The notes beneath the pieces are model-generated. The model searched no databases, had not been told where the DNA came from, and saw only the letters and a list, made by a program, of their open reading frames with translations. A stretch of 13,300 nucleotides of DNA from Patescibacteria group bacterium (lineage in GTDB: Bacteria > Patescibacteriota > Saccharimonadia > Saccharimonadales > Saccharimonadaceae), in NCBI GenBank assembly GCA_030917245.1, contig JAUPVA010000051.1, positions 1-13,300 on the forward strand. The letters run 5' to 3'. Every line of letters begins with the position of its first letter. Within the stretch, counting starts at the first letter, position 1. Shown here piece by piece: positions 6,892 through 13,112 of this stretch. Made by a program: the position numbers and the translations under genes.

Positions 6892-9311
6892 ACGCTTCCT
6901 CCTACTGATTGCTTTTTGGCGAATCCGAAGCCTGTCTTACGAGCGCCACCGCTTGATTTAGCCAGTTCTTCAGTTTTATTCACACGGGTAGTTGATTGTT
7001 CGGCTTGGTGACGTGGTTTTACGTGCAGGTAGTACGTCGTCTTAAGCCCGCGTTTCCACGCTTCGGTGTAGATTTCGACGTAGTCGTCGATGTTGCGTGT
7101 TTCAAGGTACATATTTCGGCTAATAGCTTGGTCTACCCATTTTTGTGCGCGAGCCGCCACTTCAATGAAGGCATAAGGGCTAAGCTGGAAGCTTGTCTTA
7201 TACACATCCTTAAGGTGTTGCGGTACAGCATCGATTGTCTGAATGTCACCTTGCTTGGCAAGCAGTTCGTCTTTGACTTCGTCCCAGATACCCAGGTTCT
7301 TTAAGTCGCGAACAAGGTTAGTGTTCACTTCGAGAAACTTACCATTAAGCGTGCTTCGAGAGAAAATCTGTGCAAACTGCGGGTCAAGACCAGGGGTGGT
7401 GCCGGCAATGTGAGCAATGTTTGCCGTTGGGGCAATTGCCATCAGCGTAGCATTTCGCATACCCTTCTTAACTTTTTTGCGAAGTTTGTCCCAGTCTAGC
7501 TTGTGCTTTCGATTAACTTTAACTTTAACCTTGCGGTCGGCTTCGAGTTCTTCAATCGTGTCGATTGGCAACACACCTTTGCTCCAGCCGCTACCCTTAA
7601 AGGTATCGTATGCACCACGAGTCTGCGCCATATCAGCCGACTCATCAATCGCGTGATAGCTTACAAATTCAACCAGCTGGTCAATGAGTGCGTACGCCTC
7701 CTCGCTTTCATAGCTATGGCTGAGCTTTTCGATTACATCGGTAAAGCCCATAACTCCTAACCCTAAGGCGCGGTTCTTCAAGTTCGAGTTCATCGCTTCG
7801 GGAATCGGAGTATTTGTAATGTCACACAAGTTGTCAAGCTGACGCACCGCGCTGCGGGTTGAAGCAGCTAGGCGGTCCCAATCCCAAGTTTTATCTTCTT
7901 TGAGGTGAGCCGACAAGTTAATTGAAACGAGATTACAAACTGCAGTGTTATCAGCATCTTGCGGCAGCGTAATTTCAGTGCACAGGTTACTGAGGTGAAT
8001 CGTGCTGGTGTTGTTATTCAGGGCGCGGACATTAATAGTGTCCTTCCATGTCAGCCAAGGGTGACTCGTTGCCTGCAAGACGGTAAGAATCTGGCGGAAT
8101 TGCTGCAGGGCAGGAATTTTTGTAAAGTCGCGCATCTTACCGGCTTCAGCCATTTTGACGTATTCAGCATAGCGAGCTGAGAACTCTGCACCGTAGAGTT
8201 CCGGTAGGTCTTCTACCTCAGCTGGGTCAAAAAGATACCAGTCTTGGTTCTTTTGTACCCGCTTCATAAATTCATCTGAAATAAAGACGGCAGTGTTAGC
8301 TAAACGCGTCCGAAGGTATGGGTCGCCTGAATTCTGCTTAAGATCAAGGAACTGTGGGAAGTTAAGGTGCCAGTTTTCCATGTAAATGGCTGCTGCACCT
8401 GCCTTCTTGCCTTTTCGTGAAACAGCAAACAATGCTGTATCAATCATCTTCATGAACGGAATAGGACCAGTCGACTCAGTATTCGTCGTCTTAACAGGAG
8501 AACCAGCTGCACGAAGCTTGTTTAGTGAGATTCCAATGCCGCCCGTACCTTTCGCAATCCACATAACGTCACGTATACCTTTAGCGATCGACTCCATGTC
8601 ATCCTGGACTTCCAATAGAAAGCAGTTCGAAAGCTGAGGAAAAGAGCCGCCGGCGTTTACACGAGTTGAGCCGCCCGGTACGTAATCAAGGTTACTCATG
8701 TGTTTATAGAAGTCGATTGCTGCTTCGGTTGGGTTTTCTTCGTTAAAGCTCAGGCCCATTGCAATACGCATGTGGGTAAACTGTGGAACCTCGATTGGAG
8801 CACCAGATTGCTTGCGAAGTGCATAACGGTTCTTGTTTGTCACAACTCCCAGATACTTACTCAATCCGTCACGCGATGGATCCAGCGCCTTGGCAAGTTT
8901 TTTAATATCAAATATGTTCGAGTCAGCCATGCGAGTATCAAGCAGACCCTCTTTTACGCCAAACTTAATGTATTCGGCAAACTTCTTTTCGTGGAGAGTT
9001 TTTAACTCCGCATCGCTTTCGTAGTCACCTAAAATATTCTTATAAATATTCTTTAGGAGTAACCGAGCGGCAATCGTGTCGAAATCCGGGTCGTCCTTAA
9101 CGTTCTGAAGTGCTGTATGAATTACCGCTTCATCTAGTTGCTCACTAGTGATGCCGTCAAATAATGTCAGTTGAAGTTCGGTTGCAACCTGAACTACTTT
9201 TGAAATCTGGTCTGGCAGACCTTCAGTTGCCTTCACTAAGGCGAGGTTGATCTTGTTGGCGTCGAATGGTTCGCGGGTGCCATCACGCTTTACCACATGG
9301 ATTCCGTTCAC
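6888..9311 (-). CDS. nrdA: Ribonucleotide reductase alpha subunit, class I, lacking C-terminal cysteines
   Basis: Reduces ribonucleoside diphosphates to deoxy forms with NrdB. 807 aa, usual length. An ATP-cone (about 3-95, VVKRDGTREPFDANKINLAL) gives dATP control. The ten-stranded barrel has Cys230 (LSNCFL), Asn442-Cys444-Glu446 (NLCTE) and Cys459 (VCNLVSINLS), matching E. coli C225, N437, C439, E441 and C462. Tyr760-Tyr761 (TTYYL) complete the radical route. The 46 residues after that tyrosine pair, rich in Lys, Gly and Ser, hold no cysteine, unlike normal class I tails. The GTG start has AGGGGAA about 5 nt upstream; the in-frame ATG-like positions inside would cut the ATP-cone. Heads the operon with three tiny ORFs and nrdB. 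Confidence 0.97.
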   Translation of the reverse strand: MNGIHVVKRDGTREPFDANKINLALVKATEGLPDQISKVVQVATELQLTLFDGITSEQLDEAVIHTALQNVKDDPDFDTIAARLLLKNIYKNILGDYESDAELKTLHEKKFAEYIKFGVKEGLLDTRMADSNIFDIKKLAKALDPSRDGLSKYLGVVTNKNRYALRKQSGAPIEVPQFTHMRIAMGLSFNEENPTEAAIDFYKHMSNLDYVPGGSTRVNAGGSFPQLSNCFLLEVQDDMESIAKGIRDVMWIAKGTGGIGISLNKLRAAGSPVKTTNTESTGPIPFMKMIDTALFAVSRKGKKAGAAAIYMENWHLNFPQFLDLKQNSGDPYLRTRLANTAVFISDEFMKRVQKNQDWYLFDPAEVEDLPELYGAEFSARYAEYVKMAEAGKMRDFTKIPALQQFRQILTVLQATSHPWLTWKDTINVRALNNNTSTIHLSNLCTEITLPQDADNTAVCNLVSINLSAHLKEDKTWDWDRLAASTRSAVRQLDNLCDITNTPIPEAMNSNLKNRALGLGVMGFTDVIEKLSHSYESEEAYALIDQLVEFVSYHAIDESADMAQTRGAYDTFKGSGWSKGVLPIDTIEELEADRKVKVKVNRKHKLDWDKLRKKVKKGMRNATLMAIAPTANIAHIAGTTPGLDPQFAQIFSRSTLNGKFLEVNTNLVRDLKNLGIWDEVKDELLAKQGDIQTIDAVPQHLKDVYKTSFQLSPYAFIEVAARAQKWVDQAISRNMYLETRNIDDYVEIYTEAWKRGLKTTYYLHVKPRHQAEQSTTRVNKTEELAKSSGGARKTGFGFAKKQSVGGSV

Positions 9312-9351
9312 GTTGTTCCCCTATTAGGTTTGGTTTATGTTCGTTACACAG

Positions 9352-9367
9352 CTCGCCTCCCTGCGAG
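9352..9367 (-). promoter_or_regulatory. Hairpin in the nrdA leader
   Basis: On the minus strand CTCGC-AGGGAG-GCGAG, a 5-bp GC-rich stem with a 6-nt loop, about 40 nt upstream of the nrdA GTG. It lies in a leader of about 160 nt if transcription starts near 9472. It could affect translation or RNA stability; no known riboswitch is recognised. The 9312-9626 interval holds no gene, only this, the promoter and three palindromes. Confidence 0.35.
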
Positions 9368-9452
9368 AAGAATACGCAAAAAGCAACCCAACCCTATTGA
9401 GGGCTATTCATGCAGTAGTGGTGCCTTGCGTTACTGTGTATTTTATTGAACG

Positions 9453-9466
9453 ACTACATATGTAGT
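9453..9466. promoter_or_regulatory. Palindrome just downstream of the nrdA transcription start
   Basis: ACTACATATGTAGT is a perfect 14-bp palindrome, centred 34 bp from the NrdR-like box in the promoter spacer and located at about +6 to +19. Its ACTA..TAGT arms resemble an NrdR box but are 2 bp too far apart. It may be a second operator half-site cluster. Confidence 0.4.
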
Positions 9467-9478
9467 GGTCTGCGAACA

Positions 9479-9528
9479 ACTATAGACCCTATATATGGCC
9501 TACGCAAGCGTTTTTTTACCGTTTTTTT
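9479..9528 (-). promoter_or_regulatory. nrdA operon promoter with A-tract UP-like element
   Basis: On the minus strand TTGCGT (9507-9502), 17-nt spacer, TATAGT (9484-9479). Two runs of seven A (9528-9522 and 9517-9511), in phase 11 bp apart, lie directly upstream of the -35, like an UP element or a bent-DNA activator. Start of transcription would be near 9472. Confidence 0.6.
9486..9501. promoter_or_regulatory. NrdR-box-like site in the nrdA promoter spacer
   Basis: ACCCTATATATGGCCT matches 12 of 16 positions of an ACACTATATATAGTGT-type NrdR box and fills the 17-nt spacer of the nrdA promoter, an ideal place for repression when dATP/ATP levels are high. No nrdR gene is in the window. Confidence 0.5.
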
Positions 9529-9591
9529 AACCACAAGCCTTATCGGTTGAATTCACCTCTAGTACTTGATACCTAGTGTAGTGTTTGTTAT

Positions 9592-9617
9592 TTACAACGC
9601 TATATATAGCGTTGTAA
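9592..9617. promoter_or_regulatory. 26-bp perfect palindrome with NrdR-box core
   Basis: Each arm is TTACAACGCTATA. The central 16 bp (ACGCTATATATAGCGT) match an ACACTATATATAGTGT-type NrdR box at 14 of 16 positions. It lies 9 nt beyond the stop of the 133-aa gene, upstream of nrdA. There is no T run on either side, so it is not an intrinsic terminator. TTACAA and TAAATA flank its core at 17 bp on the minus strand, possibly a weak upstream promoter. Confidence 0.55.
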
Positions 9618-9626
9618 CGGCTACTT

Positions 9627-10028
9627 TTATTTAGCAGCCGGAGTAGCGGCTTTTTCAATAATTTCAGGGGTGGTAGTGCCAGGTCGCTTGGAAAGCTTAT
9701 CCCCAATTGACACTAACTCGTAGAATCCGCTCGATACTGACCAATTAAAAGTCTCGCCGCCTTCTGGCCGTACCGTAATTGAGTACGAATGAGTTACCGC
9801 CACATCGGAACGATTATTTCCGAATGAGATTAACGAAACCCCACCGCCGTCGTTTGATTGTCGGTTGTTCAAGTCTCTATCGACATGTTCTTGCATAGCC
9901 TTATCTATAACTACCCCAGTCCAGCTCGCGTCTTTTCGTTTTTTGTTCTGGTACAAACTAAGGCCAATTATCACTATAAAAACCGCAGCTATTCCACCAA
10001 TGATTAATATGTCTTGAATGTTATTCAT
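9627..10028 (-). CDS. 133-aa single-TM anchored protein, unknown function
   Basis: Starts MNNIQDILIIGG, with a TM helix at about 6-26, then a basic stop (QNKKRKD) and a beta-rich domain: WTGVVIDKAMQEHVD, then THSYSITVRPEGGETFNWSVSSGFYELVSIGDKLSKRPGTT split over 90-125. The W-x-G-V-V-x-D-K opening and the GD-K-x-PGT close suggest a compact all-beta domain of a family I cannot name with certainty. A longer frame reaching 10247 would overlap the upstream gene by 180 nt; the short start is chosen because a -10 (TATACT) lies exactly 6 nt before it. Behind the spermidine-synthase-like gene by 37 nt; may be cotranscribed and also have its own promoter. Confidence 0.72.
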   Translation of the reverse strand: MNNIQDILIIGGIAAVFIVIIGLSLYQNKKRKDASWTGVVIDKAMQEHVDRDLNNRQSNDGGGVSLISFGNNRSDVAVTHSYSITVRPEGGETFNWSVSSGFYELVSIGDKLSKRPGTTTPEIIEKAATPAAK

Positions 10029-10034
10029 ACAAGC

Positions 10035-10040
10035 AGTATA
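10035..10040 (-). promoter_or_regulatory. -10 of a leaderless promoter for the 133-aa gene
   Basis: TATACT (10040-10035) is followed by 6 nt and then the ATG, placing the start codon at +1. There is no Shine-Dalgarno sequence and no good -35. Supported by the same exact geometry at two other genes in this window. Confidence 0.5.
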
Positions 10041-10065
10041 CCGTACATGCTTCTTGCGTTCCCTA

Positions 10066-11511
10066 TTAAGCAGTCTGCTGACACGCGTGGTACAAACGTT
10101 CCGATGGAGCGAAGTTATCGGTATACGGTGCGACTCCAAATGATGGCAAAAATTGCAATCCTGACAATTTAATCGGCTGCTTACTATAAACAACGACTTG
10201 ATTAGCTCGTTGCTCACGCCTGCCCGACTCGTTTGAGTACTGCACATATGGTAAAGATGATCGGTATGCGGTATCTACGGCCGCAAAAGCCTCACGACAT
10301 GGGCCCGTGAAGCCACCAATCACATTTGCAATCACTACACCGTCAGGATTAAGAATCTTATTAAGAGCCTCCCCATACTCCTTAGTTATGAACGAAAATG
10401 GGATGGCAGTGTCTCCATACACGTCTACAATAATGGCGTCATACCGCCGATCAGTCGAATTGACATAGGCGCGGGCATCGGTAAATATCTCCTGAACATT
10501 TGAGGGATTTCGATACCCAAAATATTTCTCCGAAATTGGTTTAAGACTAGGGTCAATCTCCACGGCGTCAATCTGGGCATCAGGAAGCTGAGTGCTGAGA
10601 TACTGCGGAAGCGTAAAGGCGCCACCCCCTAAAATCAAGACGGTACCTGGCTGACGTATGCCTGTAAGGCGACTAATTTCGTTGGTATACCAAAATACTA
10701 AATCTGTCCGCCCGTTCGTATACACAGCAGACTGCGTTCCGTTAGGCCCTGTAACTAAGCCGGTCACTGGTTGGTTATTAATGTACCCACTTATAACACG
10801 ATAGTGCGAGCTGGCAGTGTCGATTCGCACCAACCCTTCCACGGCTGAAGGCGGCGTTAGTGCAAATAGCAATACGGCGAGTGACAAGATAAGTCGTCGG
10901 GGCCACTGCCAGGATGGCAGTATCAGCCAGCTTGCGAGTAGCAGCAACACAGCTACCAGTCCGATAGCTTGGTGCGCACCGATATATCCAAAAAGGATAA
11001 AGCCCGTCACGAAAGTACCGCTAATCCCCCCGACCGCGTTGAACATATCTAACGAAGCAATACTTTGTCCTGTTGAACGAAGCGATATAACATTCAGCTT
11101 AGCTAAATACGGGCTTGTCATGCCGATAAAAAAGCTCGCAGGTGCAAAAAGTGTGAGCGCGGCCGCAATGGCCTGCACCCTACTATCAGCAAAAGCATCC
11201 ACGATTGTGTCGAGCATACTCTCATATATAAGGAGTGTTCCTATTGTCGTCATTGCTGCTATAACAAGAAGCAACACAAGGTCACTTATAGCGTTTCGTG
11301 AATCGGCAACCTTACCGCCAACAAAAAATCCTAGGCTTAAAGCGGCAATAATAACCCCAATAACTCCTGTCCAAACATAGGTAGAGCTACCGATACTAGG
11401 AGCTAACACTCGGGCAGCCGCCAGCTCGTACGTCAATAGCGAAAAACCGGTGATGAACGAAATAATCTCCAAACGGTGCCGTCGAGCAAACGTACTGAAG
11501 CGACTTTGCAT
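10066..11511 (-). CDS. Membrane-fused spermidine-synthase-like protein
   Basis: 481 aa. Residues 12-220 hold about seven hydrophobic segments of the type fused to spermidine synthases, including SFITGFSLLTYELAAARVLAP and GMTSPYLAKL. Residues 230-470 form a SAM-fold aminopropyltransferase/methyltransferase-like domain: LILGGGAF (293-299), AVEIDP (316-321), TDARAYV (344-350) and DAIIVDVYGD (358-367). The acidic Asp of motif DAIIVDVYGD matches the catalytic region, but activity on putrescine is not established and such fusions are often of unknown function. The ATG directly follows the TAG of the nucleotidyltransferase gene with no gap, so translation is probably coupled. The 3' end is followed 37 nt later by the 133-aa gene. 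Confidence 0.85.
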   Translation of the reverse strand: MQSRFSTFARRHRLEIISFITGFSLLTYELAAARVLAPSIGSSTYVWTGVIGVIIAALSLGFFVGGKVADSRNAISDLVLLLVIAAMTTIGTLLIYESMLDTIVDAFADSRVQAIAAALTLFAPASFFIGMTSPYLAKLNVISLRSTGQSIASLDMFNAVGGISGTFVTGFILFGYIGAHQAIGLVAVLLLLASWLILPSWQWPRRLILSLAVLLFALTPPSAVEGLVRIDTASSHYRVISGYINNQPVTGLVTGPNGTQSAVYTNGRTDLVFWYTNEISRLTGIRQPGTVLILGGGAFTLPQYLSTQLPDAQIDAVEIDPSLKPISEKYFGYRNPSNVQEIFTDARAYVNSTDRRYDAIIVDVYGDTAIPFSFITKEYGEALNKILNPDGVVIANVIGGFTGPCREAFAAVDTAYRSSLPYVQYSNESGRREQRANQVVVYSKQPIKLSGLQFLPSFGVAPYTDNFAPSERLYHACQQTA

Positions 11512-11961
11512 CTAGCCCTCGTGGCCGAGCGCTTCGTTGATACGGGTAGAAGAGTCAGGTTTCACCAACCCTCTTACCCCTGTACCGACGCCGAATATCA
11601 GCTCTATGCCATACTTTTTGCACACCTCAGTTTCAGGAATCTCTCGTTCGCCGTGGCGGTCGCCCCCGTTCGCGAATATTAATTCCTCGCCGTGGTACTG
11701 CTTTGCAAGGAACTCGAGCGTTTGAATCACTGGAGGATCATTATCAATCGACAAAACGACCTCATCGACATCCCTCAGCGCTCGGATTAGTCGGACTCGA
11801 TTGTCCTCGTCTAAGATAATTTTTCCTTTTTTCAAAATCTGTTGCTGGTCATTGTTCACTATCACCACTAGGCGGTCGCCCAACTTTGACGCAGCTTCAA
11901 TCATATCTAAGTGCCCACCATGGAGTGGATTAAAGTATCCGCTGATAATTACGACTTTCAT
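11512..11961 (-). CDS. Cytidylyltransferase-like nucleotidyltransferase
   Basis: 149 aa, cytosolic. The nucleotide-binding HxGH motif is at His14-His17 (GYFNPLHGGHLDMI), and the ribose/metal end motif SSTRIN lies near the C-terminus. A FANGGDR segment matches the family's GGDR. These enzymes transfer NMP to a phosphorylated small molecule: glycerol-3-phosphate cytidylyltransferase, RfaE2-like, FMN or pantetheine adenylyltransferases. CoaD itself has a different terminal motif, so I do not assign a substrate. AAGGA lies 5 nt before the ATG. It follows a 10-aa leader ORF that overlaps its start and is directly joined to the spermidine-synthase-like gene. Confidence 0.86.
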   Translation of the reverse strand: MKVVIISGYFNPLHGGHLDMIEAASKLGDRLVVIVNNDQQQILKKGKIILDEDNRVRLIRALRDVDEVVLSIDNDPPVIQTLEFLAKQYHGEELIFANGGDRHGEREIPETEVCKKYGIELIFGVGTGVRGLVKPDSSTRINEALGHEG

Positions 11962-11990
11962 ATGTTTCCTTTTTTACATTCAATACTCAT
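11958..11990 (-). CDS. Leader peptide MSIECKKGNI
   Basis: A 10-codon ORF whose stop overlaps the nucleotidyltransferase ATG (ATGA). Its own ATG lies exactly 6 nt after a -10 (TAGAAT), so it would be the leaderless first ORF of the transcript. The AAGGA used by the next gene is inside it. It could deliver ribosomes to the downstream start. Very short, so coding is unproven. Confidence 0.45.
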   Translation of the reverse strand: MSIECKKGNI

Positions 11991-11996
11991 GGCACG

Positions 11997-12026
11997 ATTC
12001 TACGCCCGCGCTCGAACCCATTTTAA
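11997..12026 (-). promoter_or_regulatory. Promoter of the leader-nucleotidyltransferase operon
   Basis: On the minus strand TTAAAA (12026-12021), 18-nt spacer, TAGAAT (12002-11997). The -10 ends 6 nt before the leader ATG. The GC-rich spacer (12003-12020) is unusual in this genome but does not disrupt the match. Confidence 0.45.
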
Positions 12027-12057
12027 CGCAAAAGTCTGACCTGTGCGCCCGCGCCTG

Positions 12058-12144
12058 CCCGAAACACCCCCACCTTCCCATTTTTTTAAATTTCCCTCGC
12101 CGAGATCTCCCAAAGAAGTTGCAAGAGGCGTGGGGGCTTTCGGG
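12058..12144. ncRNA. Candidate structured RNA element in the fic-nucleotidyltransferase gap
   Basis: CCCGAAA-CA-CCCCCAC (12058-12073) is complementary to GTGGGGG-C-TTTCGGG (12130-12144), 14 bp with a small internal loop, enclosing 56 nt. Inside, CCTCGC (about 12095-12100) can pair with GCAAGAGG (12121-12128), and GAGATCTC is self-complementary. It is not a match to tRNA, SRP RNA (no tetraloop motif) or tmRNA. It may be a small RNA, a 6S-like RNA or a cis element. The strand is not determined; on the minus strand a weak promoter-like TTGTTT/TACAAC lies upstream. No T run follows either side, so it is not a simple terminator. Confidence 0.4.
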
Positions 12145-12188
12145 ACGAAATTTTGTTGTATGCTTCAGAATTCTATCGAAACAAACAT

Positions 12189-12740
12189 CTAACCTTTATA
12201 GTCATCGGGCTCTTCGTAGTAATACGATTGCTTAATGCCTTTCATAAACACTTCGCGGTCACTGATTTTGTCAGTGAGTGCACCGCGTAGAAGTTCGCGA
12301 AGTTCAAGATCATTTACCGGACTACGCTCCATGGCGTTAAAATAATCATTCTTGTCAATTTTCTGCCAATCTACACATTGCTTGAGACTCTTTTTTAAGA
12401 TTAAATCTAGCCAGATTCGGGTGCTACGACCGTTGCCCTCCATAAACGGGTGCGCGATATTCATCTCGACATATTTCCTGACAATTTCTTCAAAGGTTGT
12501 TTCGGGTAGTTTTTCTACTTCAGATAATGCGCCTTCGAGATAAATAGCTGAAGCAAACGTAAATCCGCCCTTACTTATGTTTTTTGAACGAATCTTCCCA
12601 GCAAAGTCATAGAGCCCGCCAAACAAATATTCATGAATCTGTTGCAAACCCTTAGTTGTACCAACTTCAAATGATGAAAGTTCAATACTATCGAACAGCT
12701 TTACGGCTCGTTGTTTACTGATTTCATCGATGTTTTGCAT
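12189..12740 (-). CDS. fic: Fic AMP-transferase, class III-like
   Basis: 183 aa from ATG 12740; the longer frame from 12800 is rejected because the N-terminus [18 protein letters not shown] aligns with the start of Neisseria meningitidis Fic and the -10 would otherwise be coding. The catalytic motif [12 protein letters not shown] (97-108) is canonical (HxFx(D/E)GNGRxxR), so it should transfer AMP from ATP to target hydroxyls. The N-terminal [24 protein letters not shown] region covers the flap. The C-terminal SYYYEE (172-177) matches the class III inhibitory helix (S/T)xxxE(G/N) except that the last residue is Glu, not Gly/Asn. NmFic targets gyrase/topoisomerase IV; the target here is unknown. 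No antitoxin partner is adjacent. The C-terminal region is not truncated. Confidence 0.9.
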   Translation of the reverse strand: MQNIDEISKQRAVKLFDSIELSSFEVGTTKGLQQIHEYLFGGLYDFAGKIRSKNISKGGFTFASAIYLEGALSEVEKLPETTFEEIVRKYVEMNIAHPFMEGNGRSTRIWLDLILKKSLKQCVDWQKIDKNDYFNAMERSPVNDLELRELLRGALTDKISDREVFMKGIKQSYYYEEPDDYKG

Positions 12741-12746
12741 GTACTT

Positions 12747-12775
12747 ATTATATCTTTTATCTCTTGAAAGTTCCA
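12747..12775 (-). promoter_or_regulatory. Leaderless promoter of fic
   Basis: TATAAT (12752-12747) is followed by exactly 6 nt and the ATG at 12740, so the start codon would be the first base of the mRNA. The -35 position reads TGGAAC (12775-12770), a partial match. No Shine-Dalgarno sequence. The 12801-12929 stretch upstream holds no recognised gene and is T/C-rich near its right end. Confidence 0.6.
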
Positions 12776-12929
12776 CGAATAGAGGGGTATTTATCAGCAT
12801 GTTTTATTTTAACTAAACTTATACACCGACACCCAAGCTATCACTATTTATTAGTTCTCGCTATGTGCATTTTCTAGCCCCTGTTATTTCATTTTCTCGT
12901 TTTATCTTTTTTCTGTCTTTTCTCCTCTC

Positions 12930-13112
12930 TTTTTATATAAATATAGAGAAGAAGATATGATGTGAGTGATGAGTAGTTATGGATAAGTTTGTAAGTGTAG
13001 ATGTAGTGAGTAGTAGAGTTGGTTATGCTGGTGATGTTTTGAGTGATTTGGTTTGTAGATTGAGTGTTGGTGTAGTGAATATTGGTAATGAGATATGAGT
13101 GAAGTGAGGTAT
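12930..13112 (+). other. C-depleted, G/T-rich strand-biased tract
   Basis: 183 nt contain a single C (13028) on the plus strand, while G is about 36% in the core. It is preceded by a T/C-rich tract at about 12886-12935. Such composition precludes G-C pairing in a transcript of this strand. It includes the 39-aa ORF and the start of the replication-relaxation-like gene. Function unknown; see findings. Confidence 0.85.
12979..13098 (+). CDS. 39-aa ORF inside the C-depleted tract
   Basis: Begins MDKFVSVDVVSSRVGYAGD and ends LSVGVVNIGNEI; rich in Val, Ser and Gly, with a single Cys. Codons avoid C almost wholly (GTA, AGT, GGT, TTG). It ends in ATGA, sharing bases with the next gene's ATG (13095). 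In DNA of this composition stop codons should occur about once in ten codons, so 39 open codons are suggestive but not decisive. No convincing Shine-Dalgarno sequence. May be real, coupled to the downstream gene, or an artefact of composition. Confidence 0.4.
   Translation: MDKFVSVDVVSSRVGYAGDVLSDLVCRLSVGVVNIGNEI

Noticed and set aside
9337..9465. 42-codon plus-strand ORF (MFVTQLASL...) in the nrdA leader region
   Set aside because: No Shine-Dalgarno sequence, antisense to the nrdA leader, and it ends in the promoter palindrome.
9592..9617. 26-bp palindrome as an intrinsic terminator
   Set aside because: AT-rich stem and no T run after it on either strand.
9627..10247. Longer 206-aa version of the 133-aa gene
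   Set aside because: It would overlap the spermidine-synthase-like gene by 180 nt, and the extra residues look non-coding; a -10 lies exactly before the shorter start.
11512..11961. Nucleotidyltransferase as CoaD (phosphopantetheine adenylyltransferase)
   Set aside because: The terminal SSTRIN and GGDR motifs fit the cytidylyltransferase/FMN-type group rather than CoaD's ISSSxVR, so no specific name was given.
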